Shown in pieces: positions 48,146 to 61,299 of a DNA stretch of 64,000 bases; position 1 is the stretch's first letter; every line of letters begins with the position of its first letter. The stretch lies in the NCBI GenBank assembly GCA_023333565.1, contig JAJKFH010000102.1, positions 7,147,001-7,211,000 on the forward strand, read 5' to 3'. The notes beneath the pieces were generated by a model. That model made no database searches and was not told the DNA's origin. It worked only from the letters and a program-made list of their open reading frames with translations. The translations under genes were made by a program, and so were the position numbers. This DNA comes from Puffinus mauretanicus (lineage: Eukaryota; Chordata; Aves; Procellariiformes; Procellariidae).

Positions 48146-51006
48146 GAAAAGGAAGAAAGTCAACTTTGGCCCACCTTTTCACTGTTGTGTCGGGTACAGC
48201 TCAGGTTGAGGGGTAGATTTTGCTCCCAGGAGCTACAAGAAGGTGTATCTGGAATCTTCAAAACAGGTACCAAATGCCTCTCTTGCATGGTGTGCTGAAT
48301 CCAAATTCATGTAATGCAATAACAAGCAAAGCAAATAAACCTTTCTTTCATATTTTTGGGTCTCCAAAGGTTTTTACAGCTTTGGTAAGTCTACTGTATT
48401 AGCAAAGTCAAGAATTGTTCTTCCTCTGGGTTGCACAACAAGGGCTGTAGTGATGTATAGCATCAATTAATATAGCATTCATATAGCATAATGCAATACC
48501 CATTAGCACAATACAAAGTAATATTATGTGATTTTATTAGCTCGTATTAGTAAACACAGATTGCATTAAAAGCTGTTTCAGTTTTATTTTTTAAATGTTT
48601 ATATGTGAAAGAATAGCCCAAACTACAGAAGTCAGTGATTTTCTGACACTACAAAAATTAGCTGCCTGCAGATCAGCTTAATTTAAAGGCTTTCTGTCTT
48701 CTTTGAAAAGGTTAATAAAACTGTGGCTAAAGAAGACCCTGTGAACCTACTTATTAGGATTTCAAAAGCTTTTTGACAAGTTCTCATAAGATGAGAGTAT
48801 GAAATAAAATAATTACGAATCAGATGATAGACAAAGCTTATAAAGAAATTAAACCCAACTTTAAAGTCTGACAGTTTCACTTTGTTTTAATAATTTTCTG
48901 CCACAGTCACATGTGTCTGCATTAAAAAAAAAAAGTGACTACTGTACAATATTTCTTCATCTGGGCTTCATGCTACTGTATTGAAAAAATAATTTAAAAA
49001 CTTTCTAGTCTATATTAGAAAAAGAAATAAAAGGACACCATCTTACTAATGGTAACACTTTTAGGAAAAATAACCAACAAACCAAACAAATTTAATTTTA
49101 ACTTTAAGTTTAGACTAGTAATTTAAAATTTGTGTCATGCAAGACACAAATACCAGGCACTGTCATTCACCACTGTCAGCTGCGTTCACAAACTCTGCAG
49201 AGCAATGGCACTTGATGCCAGCTCAGAATTTGGGCCGATGGGTGAAATATGCCCCATACCTATACTGGGATATCTAACAACACAGAGAGAAACTGGAAAG
49301 AAAGCCTCAGTAAAAGATGTTACGTGTTTGTTGTCAATATGTTGAATGAACATTTGCCCTCTGGACTATATATATTTCAATAGATAATCGTATTTCCAAG
49401 CATTTCCATTTTGCCGTCAGTATTGTACATGACAAGTTTTTATTTTGCTGCTGATGATGATAATGCCTCAGACTGTGTTGCATTTTACAGAAGCAAACTG
49501 TCTGCAGCATAATGAAGACCATTCTGGCTCAGCAAACGATGGTCAGGTAGAGCTTTCACACAGCACAGTAATTTATTAAAATATGAAGTAGATACTAATG
49601 CTGCTCTTAAAGGCAGGCAAAGCACATTTCGTTGTATTCACTGTGGGCTTTTTCATTAATTTTATCTGGAAACAATGTAAAGGTATACAAACATGCACAC
49701 ACACAATTACTCTCCACATAATCACAGTTTCACTGCAGGGACGATGGCCTTGGTATGGAAATCACCTTGACTAAAGCAGATAAATGATTTCTAAACCTTG
49801 GAAAGGCTTCCTTGCTTAGAGAAAATAAAAAGAAGTAACACCAGCTTTCTGTTTACCAGATAGAATGAATGCATTATAAAACCCTAGAAGTCTTTTCAAA
49901 ATAAAATTATTTGAGCTTTTCTTTAACCCATGGATGCAGACATCTCTGAACCATGATAATACTTCACATGTATTATAAAATAACAAAAATGGGGCAAGCT
50001 CACAGTGCAGCATCTCATCCACTAATTTCACGTTCCTCACATTGCTTCATTTACACTCGGTATGTCACAAGGGATTCCAGTGATGTCAGAAATATCAGGA
50101 CATAGCGACATGCCACTGTATTAATCTTAATCCCCTTCTTACAGAAAGTGTTTTGCACACCTATTGTAGAGTGAAACTAGGTCCACATTGTATACATTTG
50201 CATGGACAGGTATGCCTAGACAGTTGGGAGAAGAGATGCCATCCCACAGTGTACATGCCAGCAGAGACCACAGTTCCACTAGCATTACTCTGCCTGTGCC
50301 AGCAATTTTTAGTTTGGTTTAGGTATACCAATAAAAGTTGAAATTCATTACACAAGAAAAAGCACAATTATATATGTATAAACTGCTTCTAAACTAGAAA
50401 AATTTCAACAGTCACACTAACTATACTGTTAAAGTGCTCCCAAATTTGCAAAATGCTTTCTTTCAAGCACCTGGAAAATTATATATTTAAAAGTAGAATT
50501 TTAATCAGTATTGGTGTAGCTGGATAGAGAGGGGCCCTGCACCGTGCAGCAGTGGCTTTTGCCTAGTCCGGCAGAGAAGAGAAGCGTGCTGGAGTCTGCA
50601 GCCCCCAGCCTCGCCGGGATCCCCTGCTCCAGCTCGCCTTGCTCCCCTGGGGAAGCAGCTGGGAACCAGTAAGACTGTCCACCTGCAGACCCCTTTCTAA
50701 ACCAGTTTTCATGTGGCTACCAATTTCCTGTTCCCTATCCTGGGACACGAGAGCAGTGTTACAGCAGATGCCCTGGCCGACACCTGTATTTTGGTAATTC
50801 AGGCAGCGGAGGAATTACAGCAGCAGCACCTGAAGCAATACTCGGCAGAGCAGTCTGCCGGACGGTGAGGCCACACTCTTCATCCAGAGGAGTTCCAGTT
50901 CCTCGTCTGGGACCTACTTCCTTGGCTGACCAAAAATTAAGAAACCTATAAATACCTGAGAAAACACCATTTCGTGATCCTTCAATAAGAAGCGGAAGCC
51001 AACTTC
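48146..51006. other. Intergenic, no gene recognised
   Basis: AT-rich to about 50500, then a short GC-richer stretch at 50530-50900 with two overlapping shadow frames. No known repeat or gene recognised. Confidence 0.4.
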
Positions 51007-51115
51007 GCTTAGGGACATAGTTTGGTGGGCATGGTGGTGTTGAGTTGGTGGTTGGACTCGATGATCGTAGAGGTTTTTTCCAACCTTAATGATTCTATGA
51101 TTCTATTCTATGATT
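51007..51115 (+). mobile_element. CR1 LINE 3' tail fragment
   Basis: GCTTAGGGACATAG at the start corresponds to the last codons of the CR1 frame. CATGGTGGTGTTGAGTTGG and TTGGACTCGATGATCG follow, then TTTTCCAACCTTAATG and ATTCTATG repeats. About 109 bases; severe 5' truncation. Confidence 0.95.
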
Positions 51116-54100
51116 GTGTCATTAGAGCACTCCAGAGCCTGACTACAACTTTTGATAATTGGTGTAAAGTCCCACAGAATCCTGCCGAGATGTAACATAA
51201 TGAAATGCCAGACAATGTCACTCTGAGTCTATAGTGGAAAATATAGGCAAAACAACATCAGTGGATGTCTGCTTAGACAATGTTATGATTTGAGGAAAGG
51301 CAAAGTGCTGTCAATGGGAGTCTATATGCTGTAGATGATAACATTACCACAGTATGCGAGTAAAGGCAAAATGATGTCAGGGCAATACACAATATGCTCA
51401 AGACAGAATATATTTAGTCTGAATAGAAAATCTGTCATGTAAAATAGCTTCATTGATTCTCATCTTCCACGGTGATGCGTTGTCATTTTTTACACTGACT
51501 GTCTTTTTTATTTAGATTTACCTTATAGTCTAATCTAGATTTTTTTCCACATTAACACTTCCTTTACTTGCCATAAGTGAACCCACTACCATTGACTTTT
51601 TTTACCTTTGGCTTATTTTATTTAAAAGAAAAGGAAATTTGAACCAAAACCCCCACTAAAAAAACCACCAGCTATAGCCACACTAGAATTAGCAGGTCCA
51701 AGATGTGGATGTCTATCCTCTCACTGAATTTCAGACAGAAATAAAATCAAGTTGCCTATAAAATACATGGATATATGTATGCACACATATGCACCCGGGC
51801 AGAATTCTAATCACTGCTGATCAGGGGAAGTAATGTTATTGAGGGGCAAGTAGATTAATATTTCTTTCATAATTGCATGGCATTTCTGCCTAAAAAAGCT
51901 CCAGTTGTGACCTCACATGACTTACACTTCTGCAAAATGTGGCCTTATGTCCAAATTAATTTACTTAATTTAATTTGTATACATTTCATTATTTTTCTTA
52001 AGTATAAGATTATTAGACTCTGGGTCCAAGTAATTTCTAGTTTCCTCTACAGTCCTCCTAATGCAAATCAAACCTTCATGTCCTAAATTGTCGGGTAATT
52101 TCTGTTAGGGCAGTGATGTTTCAGCTGCCACGGGAAATGAAATGTTTCCTGTGTATTTTGGGCCCAGCCTGCCCTCTTCACTAGATCAGAGCTGACTTCA
52201 ACTTCCAGCAGCCCCAGCGCTGTAAAGGTTAAATTTCCCCACAAACCCTACTTTGCAAAGCAAAGTATCTGTACTTATTGATGAAAAGCTCTAAAATATA
52301 ACATGTAATTATCTAAATTATAATCAATCAAGGAGAGCACTGAAGCTCTCTGCCTTCTTCAGCCCAGTTATAGCTGAAGTTATCAGTGTTCTCTTCTCAA
52401 GAGTGTTTTGACTCTGGCCACCAGCAAGTCTACCTACATCTACATTAGCAGGTAATTTGGTGTAACCGGGGCAGATCAGCAGGCCGATGATGAGGTCCAT
52501 GCAGCTATGCTATGTGTGGTGGGTGTTTTTGCTTTGGACGAGATTTGGTCTGCTCCCCTGGGACAAATGACTCTCCTATGTATGTGGTTCATAGCCTTTC
52601 CACTGCCTACTCGTTTGTGTGGATCTGTGGGATTTTGACTTCTTAGAAGTCACAGTTTTGACACTGACATTTATCACACACACCTGAGAACGGTCACCTA
52701 GGTCAACTGCCTCTCCATGGGATCCCACATGGACATTTGGCAGCACTGTGAACCAAACCAATGATGTGCAGCACATAGAGGAAAATGGGGAATTTGCTTT
52801 GAGTGCCAGTGCTACTGCTCTGACTCAACACACAGAAGGAGTTACAGCCTCCATTTCAAAGATTTTATTTTCTAAAAAGCTGGTTTCATGCTGACTCCAA
52901 ACTAAGATTTTTCAGTTGTGGAGAAAAACAGTCCCAATGTTCAGACTTCCCTGGTGTGCTCAGATTGGACACCCAGACTTTGAAACTTAGGCTTTCTTCT
53001 GGGGACATCATTGTAGAGGCACCTCTGGAGCATAAGCTCTCCAGAGGAGCAGAAGGGCAAATTTCTGGGGAGCTGCAAACAGGCTCCTTCTCCTCCCACC
53101 TGAAATGTTGAAGAATTAGAGTTTTAAAAGCTTGGTTGGTATGGGAGCTGAGGTCTACTGAATCATTAAGGTGCAACACTGAGAGCATCTCAGAAATAAC
53201 TGGTAGGATCTTGGGAATTAGGCCATTCAAGTGGGCTGCTGAAGTGGTGGGAAGACAAATTATCAAGAAGGCCAATTTTAGACAGAGCCTTGATTGCATT
53301 CCATCTTCCCTGCAAAACATTTTTATCTTGATATGCAGCATTCTTTGGAAAAGACAAATTCTGTAGGAATACATCTGGTGCTCCACCTATATCTTTGCAA
53401 GAGTGCTCCAGCACGTTAAAAAAACATACAAATTCAGATCCAGTCACAATAGTCCTTAAGTTGTTGTGCAGAGTCTTAGCCCAATTTTACTTACTTTTGC
53501 TGCTTTGCATTTCAATCTTTACGTTACGTTAGCGTAGTGTTCCCATGCTTAATTTGCCTCTCATCTGGATAATGATAATGAGCTGTTATTGACTAGCATT
53601 TCCAGTTCAGTGCAGTGAACATTGGGTAGTATTCATAAAATGTTCTTCTTATGCCAGCTGAAATTGGTAGTGGTTTTGAGGCAAAAGGCCAGATTCATCA
53701 AAAGGATAATGGGCAGATATATTTTTTGTTTGTTTTTTTGTTTTTTTTTTTAGTTTTAATGACCGAATTGCATTGCTATTCTTTGTTTATCTATTTTTGA
53801 ATTCTGTCAGATAGCTTTAGGGATAACTACTCAATTTCTGTATTTATAGGAAACTGGCACAAATCGAGAAAACAGAACATTTCCGTGTTTATGAAGCATG
53901 AATTCTCACAGTAAATGTCAATATATTGTGCATTAATACAGAAGAATTCTACAGTAAAGCACATATATATTAAATATGTGTTTCTTCTGCACGCAGCCTC
54001 CAGCTTGGCTATTTTCTATGGCAGTGGTTCATGCCAGAGTCCTCCTGGGGAGTATAAGACCCAGCTGTACCCCCTGCTGCCGATCTGTGAGAGGACCACC

Positions 54101-56489
54101 CCCCCATCCTGTCGCACCCAAACCCTCCTGATGGAGGGCCCAGGGCAGGGGCTCAAACCCTGCGCTCCCTAGGTGCTGCCATGGGGGTTTGGGCCCTGTG
54201 GACCCTGCTAGAGCCGTAGCGGGGCACAAGGAGAAGATGGCTGGTGACAAGTGAGGTGTCCACCTCTCACAGTGCTCTGGGAGTATCCCGGAAGGAGGAT
54301 GCTCCGTCCATTTGAGGAGGTAGGAGAGAGATTTGTCTGAGCTGGCTTTGCAGGGAAGGCTGATTGGGTTTAAAATACATCATGCACATGTACATTTTTA
54401 AGGTAACTGTATGGTCCATATGTGGTGTGTTTGCCAGACCATTACAGAAAATAAGAAATGGATGTCATTTTGGCAGTTTGAAAACTACGCTTGTGGTATG
54501 TACATCTTCTGCCAGTGACCACTTGTAGCTCATGCTTAAATTTAGCATGGAATCTCCTCTCCTGGTGAATGCCTTGGAAATATGAGAAAACGTGGGGTTT
54601 TTTCCATACTAAAATTGGTTGGGAAACAGACCACCTGCATTAGGCAGCAAGAGGACTGTGTCTGCTCAGGTGGAGCACCAACAGGGAGAGACATTTGCCT
54701 AACCATGGCCACATACAGGACCAACCTGTCCTTTGGAGGCTGCAAAGGCATAGAGAAAGGTCCTGTTTAAAAAAAAAAAAAAAGGCTGACACTCAATAAA
54801 ACCCCCACAAATCATCTCTCTACCAGCATACTAGCATGAAAATCCAAGAAACAAACCCCAAACCTTTATGAATTGCAGCAGGCAGCCAGACTGGATAGGG
54901 AGGGGAGGCAGACCTGAAGGTGCTGCAGAGCTGCGCCCAGGGCTTGGTCCAGGCTCACCCCATGGGGCGAGCATGAGGCTGCGGGAGAGCAGGGGCGGGA
55001 GAGCAGGGGCGGGCCCATCATTATACATGGCTGCATTTTGGTACACATCTCATCAGGCTTTGCTGAAGACAAGACACTGGTTTGTATTTATGGAGTGTGG
55101 CTTGGAGGAGCATGGTGATACCAAGCAGCAAAGTAGGACACAAAATCACAAATATGAGGGGGTGTCTCATTGGCAGAGCTTAGGGAAAAGGTGGCAGCTC
55201 GCAGGTGGATGGGGCTCTAGAATAACATGTGCGAAAAAGGTAATGTACAAACCACCCATGGCCGGGACACTTGTTTTGTGGCACAGAGAATGCCATTTTC
55301 AGCAGCACAGCATCTCCCACCACCGTTTTGTGATGTCTTTTATCATCATCTGACTGATAATATTCACTCTATTAAGGAAATCAGCAATTTTTACAGCATT
55401 TGCATTTTATCCCTGAAGCATGGCAGTCCAATCAACCTTTCCATGGGCACGTAAGAGATGTCTTCACAGATGAGGAGGGAAGGCGCTCATGTTTAAAGCA
55501 CTCTCTGGGGTCAGTGGATAGGTCCTACAGAAACTTCACATCCCTTGATCTCCGGGTTCTGTGAGAGGGGTCAACATGAAAATTTGAAGTCTTGCAAAGG
55601 TGGGTTTTAAGATGGTCGTTTGACTTTATATAATAGTGTACTGGTTCAGGACTTGGGGTTCTGCAAGCTAAAGCACAAGTGTTAGAGGGTAGGTCATCCA
55701 GTAACTTAGACCTTCAGTTATTCATACTTTTGTCTTGATCCATTAAAGTCAAAATCCTCACAGCTTACGTGAGGCAAGCCCTTAATGACCTATTTCTTCT
55801 GCTTCATGGAAATGTGGCTTCTCCAGACTCTTCTGTGTTCCAGTTAAGGAGACAGAAACAATGCCTGGAACGCAGAAATCTCCCAGAGAACATCTACCCA
55901 GGCAAAAGCCTGGTACTTTTAGCTCACAGCACAAATGTGGCTTCTACTGTCTTGAAATCTGTTGAAATGTAAACTGTGCCAGGCAGAAAAAATATTCCAC
56001 CCCTTAGGTAAAGCAATGGCTGTGCATAAGCCACCTCTGATGAAGAGACACGAGTTCTCTTCTCCTCCCTGATACACATGCAACACTCCACAAAACACGG
56101 CAGCCTCCACCGCTCTCCCCTAGACGTTAACCTACTGGTGACAACAAACATGATGTGACAGAGGAAGAGTTATGTGAACTTTGGCCCATGTGTGATACAG
56201 AGCATTTTTTTGAAAACATCATCTGAGATAATCCACTGCAAAACAATCTTTTGGTTTAACTGCCATGACCTTGGGTCCTCCCGCACAAACAGACATTTGT
56301 CGCAGCTGGAATTAGGATACTGCGCTTCCGTGTCAGCTTTGGGGAGGAAGAGCACAGGAACGAAATCTGTGCTTGCCAAGAGTACTGGTTTACCTTGATC
56401 AAAGAACTGATACAAGTTGCAGTATGTAATCATATAGGAGCCAGAGTCTGGTCCTGAAAGTCAGAAATCTTGGAGATGATGGCAAAAAA
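51116..56489. other. Intergenic, no gene recognised
   Basis: Contains a T-rich run at 53727-53751, a poly-A run at about 54770-54783 and a 14-bp tandem duplication (CGGGAGAGCAGGGG at 54982-54995 and 54996-55009). The longest frames (166 and 85 codons on - at 52886-53447, 161 codons on + at 54868-55353) show no recognised domain. Confidence 0.4.
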
Positions 56490-56585
56490 TGATTCACTGC
56501 ATGACTCTGCACAAGCCTTTTAATTTGCTTGTACCTCAGTCTTGTCACCTGCAAAGATGGTTAATAAATTTCTTACTTCCCATCC
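56490..56585 (+). repeat. Possible MIR-like fragment
   Basis: GACTCTGCACAAGCCTTTTA, then GTACCTCAGTCTTGTCACCT and GCAAAGATGGTTAATAA follow sense MIR order with heavy divergence. Confidence 0.45.
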
Positions 56586-59500
56586 CCTGCTTATGGGGAT
56601 AATGAGCAAAAATTTCAGGAATTTCAGCACAGTTGATCAAAAATTCTCAATAACTGCAAAATGCTGTGTGGGTAAACGATTTGGTCGTTGGTGGGGAATT
56701 GGCTGAACATAAGAGCTGGGAGTCTTTATGAAATGCCTCCTCACAGCTATATCCATCAAAGCTCACTGAAGTTGCAGGCATATGGCAATTCAGAACAAGG
56801 GTGGGTGAACATGTTTAACCTAGTTAGAAACTCAGTGGAAGACTGCGGAGTCTAAGGCATTGCTCAGCCTATACTGAGCTCTCAGACTGCTTAGGAGAGA
56901 TTCAGGAAAACAAGGATAAGAGACGAGAAAAAAGGCTGGTCAGGAAAAGGTCATATTAAGCACAGCAAGAATAATTTCTTTACAAAGACCCACCCCTCTC
57001 AAAAGGTCTAGCGTTTATAAGGGATCTATGTTCCACAACAGAGATGTGCAGCTCTGGGTTAATTTGATGATGAGTTTCAGGGGATTCTTTTAGACTGTTT
57101 TTGTAATTAATCCTTGAAAAGAAATACAGGGAAAATATTTATTAGACAAATTCGAAGGTTCGTAAAGCTTCTGCCTTCTGCCTTTCTTAATTCAAAGTGA
57201 GCTTTTCTGCCTTCCTGTGTACAGAAATGTGAATGTGAGGGGTATATCAATCCACACATCTTCCTAAAACAAGGAGCTGACTTCAGTGCAATGAGAGTCT
57301 GACCCATATAGAAATTTTTTGTGCTACTTTTCTATAAAAGAAAAGAAATTACTTCAAGATAAAAGGCTTTGACTGTGCTTTAAGAAACAAAAATCCTTTA
57401 TTAAGGATTTGAATAATAATTGTGGGAAACAGTTTAGTTGTTTGGTTAATTATCCTTTTTGCTCTCAGCTCTTAATGTGATGATGTCGGGTTCACTACTA
57501 GGGAAGTGCTAACTGGATATGACTAATAAATTATGTTATAAAGAGAACAGCTTCAGAAATAAAACCTTCCAAGCTATTTTAACCTCTGTCATGTATACAC
57601 AGCAGTTTTTGGCAACTAATTGGTATCTACTGAGATATAGCTCTTGCTCTGACCAAACATTACTGGCTGTTGTTTTCTTTTACTGTATATGCAGCACGTC
57701 CAGGGCCTCATGGAAAACTTTGAAAAACTTTGTAGTTTGATAAAACTCTGCCACAGTGCCAAGCGTCTTCCTTATTTGTTTTCCCAAGTGTTTTATTGAA
57801 ATGAACATTTTTGTGTCCACGGCACAGTTTCCCATTTACACAAAAAGGCTCCATCCCACTGTCCTTGCAATACCATTTGCACCCCACCTCAGCATCCCCT
57901 TCCACTGCCAGCGCTGGATTTGCATGAATGAGAATGAGACTTTCATTTCAATCTTTGTGACATCCTGATACCTGGCCCCCGCCCCCCCCTTAATTCTCTG
58001 TGAATACACTGAAGTTATCTGCTGTTTGTGATGATCTGCTTTCCAAACACCAGCTGTGGTAGTTTGTTTTAAACAAGGTTTTTAAAAAGTTTGTTTTAAA
58101 CAAGGTGGTTATTTTTGTGCATATATTGGAGGTGTGAGCTGCCCCACTAGTGAAACTGTCATTCAGAAGCGCAACTTTTCGCCTGATTTACCTTGACAGG
58201 GATTAGAGAGATGGGGACCCGATCTAACTTGCTGTGGAGGCTTAACAGTGTAATACACATTTTTTGTAGTTGAAAAGAAGGCTGAAAGCTCTAAAGCACA
58301 ACATGCAAAATCTCGATACTAAGTCTCTGCAGTTTTAGTTCAGACCTCTTTCAAGTGTATACTTTCATATTGCCCTTATAGATATGATCAGATGCCAATT
58401 TTCCTAAAATCCCTAGTTCATTCACTCAACAGTAGGTACTGAGTATTTTCCATGGAGGTACCCAGCTAAATACCTCTTAAAATCTTTCCTCTTTTGGCAG
58501 GGACAGAGGCAATGTCCAATTCTCCAGGAAGCGTTCAACTACGCAAAGTACAAGCAATTTTTCCTCTTTCTTAATTCCCATGCCTTCTCCTCTTGAGTGG
58601 TTGCCTTTCAGATCCGGCAAACAAATGAGCCCTCTTCACCACGGGCTGCACAGGCCCGTCCTGTGCCCTGCATGAGGCCGGGTCCAGTGGGGAAAAAAAT
58701 CTGTCTGTGATCATGTAATTAAATATAGTATGCCAAGGCTTACACACAAGATGGGGGTCTAATTAAGGCTACCAAAGCAACCTTAATTCTGGAATTTCCT
58801 AACTTTTTCCACTCCAGCCCCTACTGCGTTAGAGAATTTAGCTGTCAAAGCCTCACAATTCTCCATTAAGCATGACTTTAAGTGAGTTTTTGGGGGAGAG
58901 CCACAGGCTGCCAGTTTTCTGGGGGTGCAGACAGAGGCAGATCCCAAGCAAAAAGCAAGGGATTCACTGAATCCCTGAAATCTCTACATCAAAACATGGA
59001 GCTGCTAGTGCTTTTGAACAAAGTGCCTATAAGAATTCTTTCAAATGGCTAAACTGTGGCATTTTTCCTTAATTGCATTTTCAGAACTGTCTAAACCAGT
59101 CTAGCTGAAACTTTCCAGAAAAATTTTGCTTGAGACACCTGGCATGGAAAAATTCAGTCCAAGTAATTTAAAGCTGCAAAATTATAAGCAACTAAAAACA
59201 AAATCTTGTAATGGGAAATGTCAGGCAATTTTAGCTACTGATGATACTACCAGCTCTGTCTGTTACAACGCGAAAAATAAAGAGAGACAAGAAGGAAAAA
59301 AAGACAGACAGAATTATAAATGATAAAAGGAGAAAGTTTGCTTACTGGAAGAGGTGGGTTTTAAGAGATTTTTGGATGTGAATAAAAGGACGTTTGACAG
59401 ATGAGGTCATGGAGACTATTTAATGTGTTAGGAAGCAGCATGAGTGAAGGCATAAAGCTGAGAGTGAGTAAGGGGAGGGAAAGAGCAAGGTAAGGCTATT

Positions 59501-60534
59501 GGAGGGTGTTCTGAGGAGGCAGATGGAAGAAGGAATGCACAATAGTACGAAAAAAGATAGTATCAGAGTTCCACTATTACGATCATTAATCATAGAACGT
59601 CATCCAGCTTCACTTGGGATGCTCTGGTACTTTGTTGACAGGTAGGAGGATGAGAGTATGCCTCCTTAAGAGACATCCTATTTAAATGTTAGAGCTCATA
59701 AAATATCGAGGGGAGGGACAGCCTAAACCCACTTCTCATAAGTCATAGCTGCAGCTCATTTCTAAATAAAATTTTTCCCAAGGTCCTTATTCCTACTAGC
59801 ATTGCCGACTTCAGTGGAATTCAGCAAGAAGCAGAAAACATCTCAAAGGCAGAATGTGTCTTCCAGACAATTTTTTAGATCAGAGTGCCCAATCCTGAAT
59901 TCCTTGACTTCTTTGGGGACTTTTGAAGATCTATGTACTGCACAGCCAGTGCCAGCTATCATTCTAAATCTTTCTTCACTTGGCAGGGTCCAGTCCTTCA
60001 ACTCTTGAAAAGTGGTCTTTAATCATTTGAGAAGTCCTTTTGACTGAGGTCGGTCATGTTTAGTTTTGTGAGAAAAGGTCTCAAGAACTAGCCTTTATTC
60101 TCCTTTGTTTTGCAAATGTATGGGCTTTAGTCTTAACTGAATATTGAATCTCCTACTAGTTTTCATGGTGCAATATTGGCTCTTAAGTCTTCTACCTGCA
60201 TCCTACCTCAGGGCTCAGGTTCTTAGAACTGCACGTCACTTACGAAAAGCATTTTCCTCCATTTACATGCTAGGATCATATTTATTTGGGAACTGCTTGG
60301 AAATCTGTCATTACGGTTTTTGTGACAGCTTGACAAGGCCTGTTGCCATGGAAAAGCTTTGTGATGTTGTATAAATATATTCCTAGGTCAGAAGTTCTAT
60401 GTATTTTTTGGACATGGATGCTAAAGGGAAAAAAGAATGACTAAACATTAAAAAAGCAAAATAATAAAAAATAACAACAATAACTAACATTTGATACTAT
60501 ATTTCTGCCCAGTAACCAAACAAACTATTTCTCA
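56586..60534. other. Intergenic, no gene recognised
   Basis: AT-rich. A 19-bp direct repeat with forkhead-like palindromes lies at 58061-58106, treated under findings. No gene or confident repeat family. Confidence 0.4.
58061..58106 (+). repeat. 19-bp direct repeat containing forkhead-like palindromes
   Basis: AGTTTGTTTTAAACAAGGT occurs exactly at 58061-58079 and again at 58088-58106, a 27-bp period. Each unit holds TTGTTT and AAACAA in opposite orientation around a single T. Confidence 0.85.
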
Positions 60535-60785
60535 AAGCATTTAATTTATGCTGTAACAATCCTGCCAGCAATGAAAGTTCATTTATTTCCAAGGTTCACC
60601 CCCATCCTTAAAATATTCTTATTACCAGTCATTTTGCAATATTGATGGTTCTTCTATTAATAGACTAGCAGACAAGGGAGCTATTATCCTCACCCTCTAT
60701 CTGTTATTCCATTAGGTAAGGCTGACAGTCGCCGACTGCTCGCAGTTCTATAACCTACCATGTGCTCAAGCCACTAACTAAAACT
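60535..60785 (-). repeat. Possible MIR-like fragment, antisense
   Basis: CTCAAAGCATTTAATTTATG, then GCTATTATCCTCACCCTCTA, then CCATGTGCTCAAGCCACTAA resemble antisense MIR from its 3' end to its tRNA-like head. Heavily diverged and about 250 bases long. Confidence 0.35.
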
Positions 60786-61299
60786 CATCCTCACATGTTG
60801 TTTTTGGTGAAAATTATGACTAGACAGGAAAAGAGACAACAAAAACATGTAGAAAAGTACGAGAGAAATTCAATATAGGTTTGCATCCAAAATAGCAATA
60901 TTTTTTTGATTCAGACAGAAATGAGGAAGTGTCGGCACAAGGACATGGAAAGTCATCGGAGACCGTCTCTGCAGTTTGTCCCTGCTGATGACTGATGCCC
61001 TGTGTTTTAGTTCCAACTGTACCTTCACAACTGACATAGAAACAGTCTTTCCAGCCCTTTTTGCTGTCTGTAACACAACATCATTTATGCATTTCGTAAA
61101 GGGGATTCTTAAGCATGGGCAAGTTCAGGCTATGCTGAGCCAATGTGACCCGCGGTCTACTTTCTTTCGCAGTAGACTCCAGAAAAGCCAGTTCTCACTC
61201 AGTTTCCTTTCTCCCTCTCTCTCCTATATGTTTGAACACAGATGTTTTGCAAGGATGATAAAATGCTTCTCTGAAACAGTCTTTGAAGTAAAGGAGTGA
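60786..61299. other. Intergenic, no gene recognised
   Basis: Unassigned sequence directly before the long CR1. The open frames here have no domain. Confidence 0.4.

Noticed and set aside
47925..48298. Tyr/Ile/Cys-rich frames on both strands
   Set aside because: They are translations of a TA/CA low-complexity tract.
52886..53447. Two overlapping minus-strand frames (166 and 85 codons), considered as a retrocopy
   Set aside because: No known protein is recognised, there is no poly-A tail or flanking duplication, and the frames differ without a shared motif.
54868..55353. 161-codon frame on +
   Set aside because: The translation is compositionally biased over a tandem GC-rich duplication, with no domain and no splice context.
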